From NCBI RefSeq assembly GCF_002999135.1, contig NZ_CP027229.1, positions 62,001 through 126,000 on the forward strand: a stretch of 64,000 bases of DNA, in the 5' to 3' direction. Position 1 is the stretch's first letter. Every line of letters begins with the position of its first letter. The position numbers and the translations under genes were made by a program. The notes under the pieces are model-generated. The model was not told where the DNA came from. It was given only the letters and a program-made list of their open reading frames with translations, and made no database searches. Positions 6,840-15,464 of this stretch are shown in pieces. This DNA comes from Capnocytophaga sp. oral taxon 878 (lineage in GTDB: Bacteria > Bacteroidota > Bacteroidia > Flavobacteriales > Flavobacteriaceae).

Positions 6840-8282
6840 ATGAAATATTTATTATTGAGTGTTTTAGCCCTCGTAGCTACTATAAGGCTTGAAGCACAAC
6901 AAAAACTGCCCAACGTAATCTTTATCTTAGCTGATGATTTAGGTTATGCCGATATTGAACCTTATGGGCAACAAATCATCAAAACCCCTAACCTAAACAA
7001 ATTAGCCGATGAAGGGATGAAGTTCACTCAGTTTTATACAGGTACTTCTGTTTGTGCTCCTTCCCGTGCAGCCTTTGTTACAGGACAAACTACAGGCGAA
7101 ACCCACATTCGTGGTAATCAAGAAGTAAGCGAACCTGTAGATGGACAAGCTCCTCTACTAGCCAACGACCCTTCTATTGCACAACTCTTCAAAAAAGCAG
7201 GCTATAATACTGGCTGCTTTGGCAAATGGGGCTTAGGTATAGTCCCTTCCGATGGAAATCCTCTTAAGCAGGGTTTTGATACTTTCTTTGGTTATAATTC
7301 TCAGTTTCGTGCTCACCGCCGTTACCCTGCTTTCTTATGGCAAGATAATGAGAAAGTGTCTATTCCAGAAAATGGTAATTATGAACGCCAAGTAGTGTAT
7401 GGCGAAGATCTTATTCAAGAAAAAATATTAGATTATATAGGCAAACAGAACTCTCAAAAACCTTTCTTTATGTGGCTTACCTACACATTGCCTCATGCCG
7501 AGTTAGTTGTGCCTAATGATAGTATCTATCAGCAATATCAACACCTTCCTGAAAAACCTTTTAAAGGTGTCGATTATGATAAGATAGATCTCTCTAAACC
7601 TTTCGGTTGGGCAGGATATATGTCACAACCCAATACCCACGCCACTTATGCCGCTATGGTAAGCCGTCTTGATAAGTATCTCGGCGATATACGAAAACTC
7701 CTAAAAGCTAAAGGTATGGATGATAATACTATTATTATCTTTGCAAGTGATAACGGAGCTCATCGTGAAGGTGGTGCCGATCCTGCTTTCTTTAACTCAT
7801 CAGGAGGATTACGTGGTATCAAACGTGATTTGTATGAAGGTGGTATCCGTACGCCCTATATAGTATATTGGAAAGGCAAAGTAGCAGCAGGTTCTGTTAA
7901 TAACCACGTAGGAGCTTTCTGGGATATGATGCCTACTTTTGCTGAAATTACTAATCAAAAATATGCTCCTAATAGGCATCAAGTATCTTTTTTGCCTACT
8001 CTTTTAGGAAAGAAAAAACAAAAAGAACACAAATACCTTTATTGGGAATTCCACGAAATGGGTGGAAGACAAGCCGTACGTTATAAAAATTGGAAAGGGG
8101 TACGCCTAAATGTGAATAAAGATAAGGAAGCTCCTATTGAGCTTTATAACCTTACCACCGACCCTGCCGAGCAACATAACCTTGCCAACCAGTATCCTAA
8201 AATGGTGAAGAAAATAAGAAAAATAATGAACGAGGCTCACACCCGTTCAGAAGTTTTCCCTTTCTCTTGGGAAAAGGAATAA
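6840..8282 (+). CDS. Sulfatase, formylglycine type (arylsulfatase)
   Basis: A 480-residue exported sulfatase. The signal peptide spans about residues 1-20 (ending L-E-A-Q). Metal ligands are in L-A-D-D-L-G-Y-A-D (D32, D33) and the catalytic motif is C72-A-P-S-R76 within V-C-A-P-S-R-A-A-F-V-T-G. G-K-W-G-L-G follows near 130 and A-S-D-N-G-A near 300. The C-terminal region with Y-N-L-T-T-D-P-A-E-Q-H-N-L is the usual C-terminal sulfatase subdomain. It shares the fold but not close sequence with the sulfatase at 4764, so the two probably act on different linkages. No promoter matching the consensus is obvious in the 30 bp after the preceding terminator. Confidence 0.93.
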   Translation: MKYLLLSVLALVATIRLEAQQKLPNVIFILADDLGYADIEPYGQQIIKTPNLNKLADEGMKFTQFYTGTSVCAPSRAAFVTGQTTGETHIRGNQEVSEPVDGQAPLLANDPSIAQLFKKAGYNTGCFGKWGLGIVPSDGNPLKQGFDTFFGYNSQFRAHRRYPAFLWQDNEKVSIPENGNYERQVVYGEDLIQEKILDYIGKQNSQKPFFMWLTYTLPHAELVVPNDSIYQQYQHLPEKPFKGVDYDKIDLSKPFGWAGYMSQPNTHATYAAMVSRLDKYLGDIRKLLKAKGMDDNTIIIFASDNGAHREGGADPAFFNSSGGLRGIKRDLYEGGIRTPYIVYWKGKVAAGSVNNHVGAFWDMMPTFAEITNQKYAPNRHQVSFLPTLLGKKKQKEHKYLYWEFHEMGGRQAVRYKNWKGVRLNVNKDKEAPIELYNLTTDPAEQHNLANQYPKMVKKIRKIMNEAHTRSEVFPFSWEKE

Positions 8283-8301
8283 GATAACTTGAAAAAAATA
8301 G

Positions 8302-8337
8302 CTTTGCCAAAGGGTGTAAATATATCCTTTGGCAAAG
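8302..8337 (+). terminator. Terminator after the second sulfatase gene
   Basis: CTTTGCCAAAGG at 8302-8313 and its complement at 8326-8337, 12-nt loop, then a T-rich run to 8344. Confidence 0.88.
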
Positions 8338-8374
8338 TTTTTGTTTATATTTACAAGTAAAAAAACAATCAAAA

Positions 8375-9367
8375 ATGAAGTCTCTTTTATCTATCATCAC
8401 CCTACTATTTACAGCCAATCTCTTGGCTCAGAACCCTTTTGAAAAAGAAATTCAAAAAGCTAAGTATGCTATTGATTCTCTTGTTGCAGCCGAACGTATG
8501 CAGATGTATAACAAAGAAAAAGCTGTAAATGCGTTATTAGAAGAAAAGAAAATCACAGAAGAACAGAGCAAGCAGATGCTCAAAGAAATAAAAGCTGCAT
8601 GCAAACACAATAGCCAACTCCACACCTATAAAGAAGGATTGCGCCTAGCCGAACTTATCAAGAAAAAGTCTGCTGAAATGCAGATTGATACTTTAGCATC
8701 CTCTTCACTTGATAGTCTTATGATAAAAAGTGCTGTAAAACAAACGTATGATCAAAAACTAAAAGATATAGATACCCTAAAAAATAAACACATAGAAAAA
8801 GATGACTTTCTAAAAGTAAATATCCGATTAGCCTTAGGTATGCAACAAGCTACTAATGCTGATACTTATTTTAAAACAGGTTTAGAAACCGACTTAGGTA
8901 TTGAATTCATTTCACGTTTGAACCCACAAAAACGCTTACTTTTTATTTATGGTTTAGTATGGCAAAGCAATAGGTTTAACCTAAAAGATAATAATTATCT
9001 TGTACCTCAAGGAAATGATGTCAAAGCAATACCTTATGCTCAACCTCTAAAAAGCACAAAACTACGTGTTAATTACCTTATACTACCTTTTGAACTACGA
9101 AAAAAATATAATTCAGGTATAAGTATAGGGGTAGGAGCCTATTTAGGAGCTCTTATTGATGCAAACCAAAAACTGAAATATACAGAAGGTGATGATACTT
9201 ACAAGCTATTTGTACGTAATAACTTAAAGGTGAACAGACTTACTTATGGGCTATCAGCCCAAATAGGTTACGGGAAAATTAACTTATATGCTAAATATAG
9301 CTTATCACCTCTTTTCCAAAATAGTCCAACCAATATACATCCATTTTCAGTAGGTATCAAATTTTAG
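8375..9367 (+). CDS. Outer-membrane beta-barrel protein with N-terminal helical region (paralogue of the 11533 gene)
   Basis: A 330-residue protein with signal peptide (about 1-18, ending L-L-A-Q). Residues about 20-140 form a helical, probably coiled-coil segment (A-K-Y-A-I-D-S-L-V-A-A-E-R). Residues about 145-330 look like an 8-strand outer-membrane barrel ending P-F-S-V-G-I-K-F. The last 50 residues (L-T-Y-G-L-S-A-Q-I-G-Y, then Y-S-L-S-P-L-F) and the N-terminal helix pattern recur in the 376-residue protein at 11533. It begins a five-gene run with an ECF sigma / anti-sigma pair, which suggests an envelope-linked role. Exact function unknown. Confidence 0.65.
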   Translation: MKSLLSIITLLFTANLLAQNPFEKEIQKAKYAIDSLVAAERMQMYNKEKAVNALLEEKKITEEQSKQMLKEIKAACKHNSQLHTYKEGLRLAELIKKKSAEMQIDTLASSSLDSLMIKSAVKQTYDQKLKDIDTLKNKHIEKDDFLKVNIRLALGMQQATNADTYFKTGLETDLGIEFISRLNPQKRLLFIYGLVWQSNRFNLKDNNYLVPQGNDVKAIPYAQPLKSTKLRVNYLILPFELRKKYNSGISIGVGAYLGALIDANQKLKYTEGDDTYKLFVRNNLKVNRLTYGLSAQIGYGKINLYAKYSLSPLFQNSPTNIHPFSVGIKF

Positions 9368-9373
9368 AAAACA

Positions 9374-10201
9374 ATGACAAAATTACTTCTTTCTTTATTG
9401 CTATTACTTATTGAGCTACCCTTAAAGGCACAAAATAGAATAGTAAATAGTAATCATCAGTCTGTAGAGTATGTAAATATAGGCATAGTAGGTACCAATA
9501 AGGGAATTATCAGTGATGAGAATGGAAATTTTTCTTTGGAGAGTTTAGGAGCTAAACCTACTGATAGCATTTATTTTTCACATCTTAGCTATAAGCATAG
9601 GGTACTGGCCTATCGTGACATAAAAAAAGAAGTACAGCTCACTGAATCTGTTATACAGCTTCCTACTACTACCCTAAAGGTAAAGAAGCCCAAAGTACGT
9701 AATGTAAAAAGCCCAGGAGCAACTACTTTTATCACTCTTTATGGCGAAATGAAATCCCATTTCCAACAGAAAGGAGGCATACTTTCCGAATTAGGCGACT
9801 TTATCACTCTTTCTAACGATACACAGCTCACCGAGTTTAGTATAGAGGTAAATGAAAGTTCTTTCTATATGGTAGTACTACGTGTAGTAGCATATCAAAC
9901 TGACAAAGAGCACAAAACCTTCACTCCACTCATCAAAGAGCCCATTTATATTGAATTATTTTCTACTAATAAGCCACAAGTCTTCACCCATAAGTTATCA
10001 GTATTAGCTCCTAAAGGTGAGTTATGGGTAGGTGTTCAGTTTGTCGAGATGAGAGGTAAAGATGAAGCTAAACTCACCTTCAATGCTACAACCAATACCT
10101 GTTGGTTGCGTTTCCCTGATAATACCATACGTAAAGTCAACAGTGCTTTAGGTATACCTTTTACTGTAAAAGGATATGACATTATAAAATTAGCAGATTG
10201 A
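9374..10201 (+). CDS. CarboxypepD_reg-like domain protein
   Basis: A 275-residue exported protein (signal peptide about 1-19, ending L-K-A-Q), starting 6 bp after the preceding stop. Residues about 22-95 form a carboxypeptidase-regulatory-like (CarboxypepD_reg, DUF4480-type) domain: V-N-I-G-I-V-G-T-N-K-G, I-S-D-E-N-G-N-F-S-L, then S-H-L-S-Y-K. The rest is a beta-rich domain of unknown family. In Bacteroidota this domain is found on periplasmic or outer-membrane proteins and at the N-terminus of TonB receptors. Here it is part of the ECF-sigma cluster. Confidence 0.7.
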   Translation: MTKLLLSLLLLLIELPLKAQNRIVNSNHQSVEYVNIGIVGTNKGIISDENGNFSLESLGAKPTDSIYFSHLSYKHRVLAYRDIKKEVQLTESVIQLPTTTLKVKKPKVRNVKSPGATTFITLYGEMKSHFQQKGGILSELGDFITLSNDTQLTEFSIEVNESSFYMVVLRVVAYQTDKEHKTFTPLIKEPIYIELFSTNKPQVFTHKLSVLAPKGELWVGVQFVEMRGKDEAKLTFNATTNTCWLRFPDNTIRKVNSALGIPFTVKGYDIIKLAD

Positions 10202-10231
10202 TAAATTTGTTAAAAAAAATAATTGTTTTCC

Positions 10232-10256
10232 AACCTTTTTATACTTTCTTCGTTTA
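10232..10256 (+). promoter_or_regulatory. Candidate ECF-type autoregulated promoter
   Basis: AACCTT at 10232-10237 and CGTTTA at 10251-10256 resemble the AAC-type -35 and CGT-type -10 boxes of ECF sigma factors. The match to TTTG/TAnnTTTG is poor here. Such a promoter in front of an ECF sigma gene usually means that the sigma factor drives its own operon. Pattern reading only. Confidence 0.35.
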
Positions 10257-10300
10257 TAAGGGCAAAAGAGATAAACTACTCATCATTAATCATTAATAAA

Positions 10301-10837
10301 GTGCAAATTAGCCAATGTCTTATTGAGAAAGCTAAGCATAATGATCGCTTGGCACAGAAGCAGTTATACGATCGGTATGCACCTGCTCTACTCTCTGTGT
10401 GTCGCCTTTATATTACCGATTTGCAGTTTGCTGAAGATGCTCTATTAAAATCTTTTTTTAAGATATTTACTAATATTCATAAATATCAAGAGCAAGAGCA
10501 CTTCTATGCTTGGATGCGTCGTATTACAGTGAATGAGTGTATTGATTTCCTTCGTAGCAAAATACAAAAAACCTCTTTTGCCGACTGGAATGATACTTAT
10601 GATAGTCCTGATGACGACCCCGACACTTATCCTATTGATGAAGAAACTATGCAATCATTCATTGATAAACTGCCTCCAGCCTGCCGTGCTGTATTTAATC
10701 TCTATGTGTTTGATAGTTATTCACACAAGCAAATTAGTACCCAGTTAGGTATTACTGAAGGTACTTCTAAGTCGCAGTTAGCGTATGCCAAAAAGCTGCT
10801 TAAGGACTATGTAACAACTTATAAAAAAAGAGCTTAA
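10301..10837 (+). CDS. RNA polymerase sigma factor, ECF subfamily
   Basis: A 178-residue sigma factor. Region 2 (residues about 10-80) contains L-Y-D-R-Y-A-P-A-L and the W-M-R-R-I-T-V-N-E-C-I-D segment. Region 4 (about 115-170) contains Y-S-H-K-Q-I-S-T-Q-L-G-I-T-E-G-T-S-K-S-Q-style helix-turn-helix residues. I chose the GTG at 10301, which gives the usual ECF length; a TTG at 10223 would add 26 residues with no family match. The stop is 2 bp before the next gene, whose product looks like its anti-sigma factor. It probably directs polymerase to envelope genes, including its own neighbours. Confidence 0.88.
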   Translation: MQISQCLIEKAKHNDRLAQKQLYDRYAPALLSVCRLYITDLQFAEDALLKSFFKIFTNIHKYQEQEHFYAWMRRITVNECIDFLRSKIQKTSFADWNDTYDSPDDDPDTYPIDEETMQSFIDKLPPACRAVFNLYVFDSYSHKQISTQLGITEGTSKSQLAYAKKLLKDYVTTYKKRA

Positions 10838-10839
10838 AA

Positions 10840-11514
10840 ATGTGGAAAGATAAATTACAACGCCTCTTTAACTATAGAAGAATTGAACCCTCAGCTAATG
10901 TATGGGATCAGTTAGAAAAGCAATTAGCTGCTCACGAAGCTACTCAAATTACCAAGAGTAAGCGTCATATCTGGTATTATACTGCAGCAGCTTCCTTATT
11001 ACTTATTTTAGGCACTACTTACCTGCTGAAACAAGAAGGTATAACAGCCAATTCTAATACATTTGCAATAGCAGTAGTAAAGCCTATGCAAGTTTCTAAT
11101 GATGGTTTACAAGCAGAACTTCCTAAAAGTATAACTGTAAAACCTATAATTAAACAGACTATACCAAATGCCAAGCCAGTAAATAGTGTAGATAAGGAAG
11201 TAGATAGTTTATTGTCAGATATTACTACCGATGAACTGCTAGCTACAGTAATGAAAAATATCGAAGCTGATATGTATGCTGAAGCTAATGCTACTGAAGT
11301 AATTCTTCTTAAGGACTTAGAAAAAATCTCAGCTAACGATCTTCTCCTAATGGCAAGTACCGAGATAAGTTTAGAGAAATATGTAGAAAGTCAATATAAT
11401 GCCGATAAAATATTGTCCGAAACAGAAGTGGAAATTTTTAAAGATCGAGTACAACGTCTCTTAGATAAGATTGTAAGTAAATTTAATGAAGCAAAACTTG
11501 CTCTCAAACAATAA
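10840..11514 (+). CDS. Putative membrane-bound anti-sigma factor
   Basis: A 224-residue protein directly behind the ECF sigma gene. It has a short cytosolic N-terminus (residues 1-42) with the pattern P-S-A-N-V-W-D-Q-L-E, common at the start of Bacteroidota ECF anti-sigma partners. One membrane helix covers about 43-63, and the hydrophilic periplasmic part is about 160 residues long. Position, topology and spacing (2 bp) argue for regulation of the sigma factor by sequestration at the membrane. No zinc-binding ZAS motif (H-x3-C-x2-C) is present. Confidence 0.65.
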   Translation: MWKDKLQRLFNYRRIEPSANVWDQLEKQLAAHEATQITKSKRHIWYYTAAASLLLILGTTYLLKQEGITANSNTFAIAVVKPMQVSNDGLQAELPKSITVKPIIKQTIPNAKPVNSVDKEVDSLLSDITTDELLATVMKNIEADMYAEANATEVILLKDLEKISANDLLLMASTEISLEKYVESQYNADKILSETEVEIFKDRVQRLLDKIVSKFNEAKLALKQ

Positions 11515-11532
11515 TTACTAAAAAAGAATGTT

Positions 11533-12663
11533 ATGAAAATAGTGAATTTTATAGGAGTATTTTTCCTCTTTACAGTAGGAACCCTCACAGCACAAACTAA
11601 TTATGATGCTGAAATAGCACATTCTAAACGTACTATTGATTCTATTATTAGTGCTGAAAAAGCCTTGTTAAAAGAAAAACTTATTGATATTGATAAGCAA
11701 GTAGAAAGCCGACAGATTACTGCTGGAGTGGCAAAAGAGCTTAAGTTACAAGCTGCTGAAACTGCTCGGGCTACTATCCAGTTGAAAACAAAAGAAGTAG
11801 CTACTAAGTTGTCCTATACTTTACGCCAAAAAGTTGATGAAAACCATGCTTTGTTAAAAGGATTAGATACTATTAATACAGTTGATTATAAGACAGTAAT
11901 GCAGAAAGTAGATTCTATAAGTAATGAGCCAAAAAAAGAAAAACCTAAAAAACCTCAACACTCTAAAACAATACAAAAGATAGAAATATGGGAGTTTGAT
12001 GAAGGTAAATACTATAGGGAACGTACAGAAGTTGCAGGTGTAATAGCTTTTGCTTTTCATAACCTAAATAGTGATTTACATTTTGGAGATAATCGTTACC
12101 GAGCTTGGGGATCTAAATCGTTTGAGTTAGGTTATCAGCTTAATACTCGTGTATTTAAAAATAGTAATTTGTTACATGTTACTTATGGTGTATCGTGGAT
12201 GATGGATAAACTGAAAATGAAGGGAGATGAATATTTTGTAAAGGAAGGTAATATTACCAAAATAGTGCCTTACCCTAAAGAAACAGTACGTTCTAAATTC
12301 AAAACTAACTACTTTATCCTACCTATAAACCTTGAATTTGATTTGGGATCATCGTATGAGGAAAATGAAGAAACTTATTACCCTACTCAAAATAATTTTC
12401 GTTTTGGTTTTGGAGGTTATGTGGGGATATTATTTGCTACCAAGCAAAAAGTAAAATACTATGAAAAAAATAGTGTTGTAAAAGATGTACAACATCGTGA
12501 TTTTAATGTAAACCAATGGACCTATGGACTATCAGCACATATAGGATATCGCTCAGCTGTATTTTATGCACGTTATAGTCTTGTTCCCCTCTTTACTAAT
12601 AACCCTGTCAATGAATATCCATTTTCTATAGGTATCCGTTTTGAAGTTAAGGATATAGATTAA
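11533..12663 (+). CDS. Outer-membrane beta-barrel protein with N-terminal helical region (paralogue of the 8375 gene)
   Basis: A 376-residue protein with signal peptide (about 1-20, ending L-T-A-Q). A helical region (residues about 22-140) opens with E-I-A-H-S-K-R-T-I-D-S-I-I-S-A-E and matches the corresponding A-K-Y-A-I-D-S-L-V-A-A-E of the 8375 protein. A lysine-rich linker near 130-145 leads to a barrel-like C-terminal half with W-T-Y-G-L-S-A-H-I-G-Y and Y-S-L-V-P-L-F-T-N-N-P. It closes the ECF cluster, 18 bp after the anti-sigma gene. Its 3' end overlaps the convergent M3 peptidase gene by 17 bp. Confidence 0.65.
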   Translation: MKIVNFIGVFFLFTVGTLTAQTNYDAEIAHSKRTIDSIISAEKALLKEKLIDIDKQVESRQITAGVAKELKLQAAETARATIQLKTKEVATKLSYTLRQKVDENHALLKGLDTINTVDYKTVMQKVDSISNEPKKEKPKKPQHSKTIQKIEIWEFDEGKYYRERTEVAGVIAFAFHNLNSDLHFGDNRYRAWGSKSFELGYQLNTRVFKNSNLLHVTYGVSWMMDKLKMKGDEYFVKEGNITKIVPYPKETVRSKFKTNYFILPINLEFDLGSSYEENEETYYPTQNNFRFGFGGYVGILFATKQKVKYYEKNSVVKDVQHRDFNVNQWTYGLSAHIGYRSAVFYARYSLVPLFTNNPVNEYPFSIGIRFEVKDID

Positions 12664-14671
12664 TAAAACGTTCATATAAGGTCTTTTCTTTCTCACTACA
12701 ACCTTTACTTAGCACTTCATTTTTGAAATGGAGTGCTATTTCTTTATTAAATATTCCTCTATCTTTAAAAATCTTGAAAGTATGATCAGCTAATACTTCC
12801 GACCATTTATAACTATAATAACCTGCAGCATATCCCCCGCTAAAGATATGTGAAAAAGAGTTAGAAATACACACTTCTTTAGTAGTTGGGTACAGCTCTT
12901 TAGTGAGGCTTACAGTTTCTTCAATATACTTTACACTATTAATTTCGTGATTGTTTTTAATATTATGCCAAGCCATATCTAGAAATCCAAAGTTTAACTG
13001 TCTAAGAGTAAGTATATTTTCCATAAATTTTCCTGCAGCTTTTATTTTTTGAACCCATTCTATAGGTAGAGGTTCTCCAGTTTGATAATGATAAGCAAAT
13101 AACTGTAAGGCTTTTTCTTCATAACACCAATGTTCCATTAGTTGGCTAGGTAATTCTACAAAATCACGAGCTACATTAGTGCCACTTAGATTAGGGTAAG
13201 TGATATTTGAGAGTAACCCATGCAAAGCGTGCCCAAATTCGTGAAATAGAGTAGTAAGTTCATTAAAAGTAAGTAAAGAAGGCTCGGTAGTAGTTGGACG
13301 AGTGAAATTACATACTATGGATACGTGTGGACGTGAGTTATAACCTTCCAAATCGATGTACTGATTTTTATAGGTAGTCATCCAAGCACCATTCCGCTTG
13401 CCAGCTCTTGGAAAGAAATCAGTGTAAAGTAACCCTATATAATCGCCTATAGTATTAGTAACTACATATACTTCTACTTCTGGATGATATACTTCTACCT
13501 CATGGGTGACTTGAAAGTGTAAGCCATATAGCTTATTAGCCACTGCAAACATTCCTTGCACAGCCTTATCTAAAAATAGATAAGGTTTTAGTAGGTTATC
13601 ATCAATATGGTATTCTTGTTGTTTTAGTTTTTCGGCATAATAGGCAAAATCCCATTGCTGAAAAGATCCATCATAATTAGGGGTGTTTTCTTTGTGTTTT
13701 TCAGCAAAATTCTTTAGGGTATCCAATTCTTCTTTAGCTTTAGGTAAAGTATCTTTTAAAAGCTTGTTAAGGAATACTTGTACTATTTCAGGAGTTTCAG
13801 CCATGCGTTCTTCTAATACAAAAGTAGCATAGTTTTCATGTCCTAAAAGACGAGAACGTTCTCGTCTTAATGAAGCTATTTGTAGTACTATTTTGTTATT
13901 GTTATACAAATTATTATGTGTACAACGACTGTGATAAGCAATGAATAGTTTTTCTCTTAGTTTTCTGTTATCAGCATATTTTAGTACAGCAGTATAAAGG
14001 GGAAAGCTCAATGTAAATATCCATCCATCAACATTACGTTTTATAGCTTCTTCTTTAGCCATCTCAAGAGCATAAAGAGGAATCCCTTTTACTTCTGAAG
14101 GGTCAGTAATATGCTCCATATATAATTGATTTTCAGATAGTAAATTTTCTGAAAACTTTAGTTTCAAAAAAGCTAGTTCTTTGTCTATTTCACGTAAACG
14201 ATTTTTTCGATTACGTAATAAAGCACCATTACGCACAAAATCTTTATATGTTTTTTCTACTAAAGTGAGCTGCTCACCGCTTAAGCCAAGCTGCTCACGT
14301 TGTTTATATACTAATTTTATACGCTTAAAAAGCAAAGCATTTAACCGGATATTACTTGTGTAGTCAGATAGTAAAGGACTTACAGCTTGTGCTTGTTGCT
14401 GTAGTCTATCAGTACTTTCAGCACTATTTAGGTTAAACAATATAGAGGTAAGCCTGTCTACACGCAAACGACTGTAAGTTAAAGCCTTAATAGTATTCTC
14501 AAAGGTTGCTGGTTTGTAGTTGTTAGCTATTAGGGTCACCTCTTTTAAGCTAGTTTCTATAGCTTTTTCAATAACCTCTTTAAAATCAATAGTTGAAAAT
14601 TGAGAAAAAGGTACTGAATCATACTGTGTGCCAAATACTGGTAACGAAATGCTTAGCTGTTCTTTTTTCAT
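12647..14671 (-). CDS. dcp: M3 family metallopeptidase (peptidyl-dipeptidase Dcp / oligopeptidase A type)
   Basis: A 674-residue zinc peptidase of normal family length. The catalytic motif H-E-F-G-H lies at about residues 476-480 (F-H-E-F-G-H-A-L-H-G), and the third ligand glutamate should lie about 25 residues further (F-V-E-L-P-S-Q). There is no signal peptide, so it probably degrades short peptides in the cytoplasm. The start codon directly abuts the stop of the DUF4197 gene upstream, so the two are translated from one message. The symbol dcp versus prlC cannot be decided from sequence reading alone. Confidence 0.9.
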   Translation of the reverse strand: MKKEQLSISLPVFGTQYDSVPFSQFSTIDFKEVIEKAIETSLKEVTLIANNYKPATFENTIKALTYSRLRVDRLTSILFNLNSAESTDRLQQQAQAVSPLLSDYTSNIRLNALLFKRIKLVYKQREQLGLSGEQLTLVEKTYKDFVRNGALLRNRKNRLREIDKELAFLKLKFSENLLSENQLYMEHITDPSEVKGIPLYALEMAKEEAIKRNVDGWIFTLSFPLYTAVLKYADNRKLREKLFIAYHSRCTHNNLYNNNKIVLQIASLRRERSRLLGHENYATFVLEERMAETPEIVQVFLNKLLKDTLPKAKEELDTLKNFAEKHKENTPNYDGSFQQWDFAYYAEKLKQQEYHIDDNLLKPYLFLDKAVQGMFAVANKLYGLHFQVTHEVEVYHPEVEVYVVTNTIGDYIGLLYTDFFPRAGKRNGAWMTTYKNQYIDLEGYNSRPHVSIVCNFTRPTTTEPSLLTFNELTTLFHEFGHALHGLLSNITYPNLSGTNVARDFVELPSQLMEHWCYEEKALQLFAYHYQTGEPLPIEWVQKIKAAGKFMENILTLRQLNFGFLDMAWHNIKNNHEINSVKYIEETVSLTKELYPTTKEVCISNSFSHIFSGGYAAGYYSYKWSEVLADHTFKIFKDRGIFNKEIALHFKNEVLSKGCSEKEKTLYERFINLYP

Positions 14672-15382
14672 CTATTTACTGTCTTGCATAGCAAAAACTG
14701 ATTGTAGTAAAGGGGTAGTACGTGCTGCTATATTAGTTCGTATTTCTTTTTCTTTATCACCAACTTTTACAAATAAACCATTAATAGCTTGGGAGGTCAC
14801 ATAATTAGTAAGGTTTGCTTCTACTGGTTTTACTAATGGGATTTGATTGTATTTATTTATGATGTTTTCCCATATTTTATCAGCTCCTACAGCACTTAGA
14901 GACTCTTGAATTTTAGGAGCAAAAGCCTCTTGTAAAGCACTTGAAGTAGTGCGTTGCAGGTAAGCTGTAGCAGCAGTACTATCACCTTTAAGAATATTTA
15001 AAGCATCGCTAAAGGTCATATTTTTGATAGCAGATAAGAAAATAGGTTTAGCTTGGGTTACTGCATTTTCTGCAGCCTTGTTCAATATTTTGAGCCCTTC
15101 GTCAGCAAGAGATCCCATTCCAATAGTACGAAGAGTTTTATCTACTTTTTGCAATTCTTCAGGTAAAAGTATACGTACAGTTTGATCTTTAAAATAACCG
15201 TCACTTTGACTCAGTGCATCTACCCCAGCACTTACCCCAAATTCTAAAGCCTGTTTAAGTCCTGCAGCAATACTTCCACTGCCTCCTTGTGAAGTATTAG
15301 CTAATACTTGTTGCAATTCGTTGCAACTGTTTAATGTAAAAGAGCCTATTACCAATAGGCTTAATAACATAAGTTTTTTCAT
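14672..15382 (-). CDS. DUF4197 lipoprotein
   Basis: A 236-residue protein with a lipoprotein signal peptide and lipobox L-N-S-C (C20). The mature part matches DUF4197: A-L-x-F-G-V-S-x-G-V-D-A-L-S, Y-F-K-D-Q-T-V-R-I-L-L-P-E-E-L, A-A-E-N-A-V-T-Q-A-K-P-I-F and F-S-D-A-L-N-I-L-K-G-D-S-T-A-A-T. It is mostly helical. The function of DUF4197 is unknown; the lipid anchor places it in the periplasm on the inner or outer membrane. It is translationally coupled to the M3 peptidase (no spacing). Confidence 0.85.
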   Translation of the reverse strand: MKKLMLLSLLVIGSFTLNSCNELQQVLANTSQGGSGSIAAGLKQALEFGVSAGVDALSQSDGYFKDQTVRILLPEELQKVDKTLRTIGMGSLADEGLKILNKAAENAVTQAKPIFLSAIKNMTFSDALNILKGDSTAATAYLQRTTSSALQEAFAPKIQESLSAVGADKIWENIINKYNQIPLVKPVEANLTNYVTSQAINGLFVKVGDKEKEIRTNIAARTTPLLQSVFAMQDSK

Positions 15383-15464
15383 TGTAAAGTATATTAAAAT
15401 TAAGTATTATTTATATAATTCATAGCTCTAAATTCTCCAATAGTTCAATGTAAGATAAAACTTA

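Noticed and set aside
10223..10300. Longer ECF sigma protein from a TTG at 10223
   Set aside because: The added residues do not fit sigma region 2 and would cover the likely promoter.
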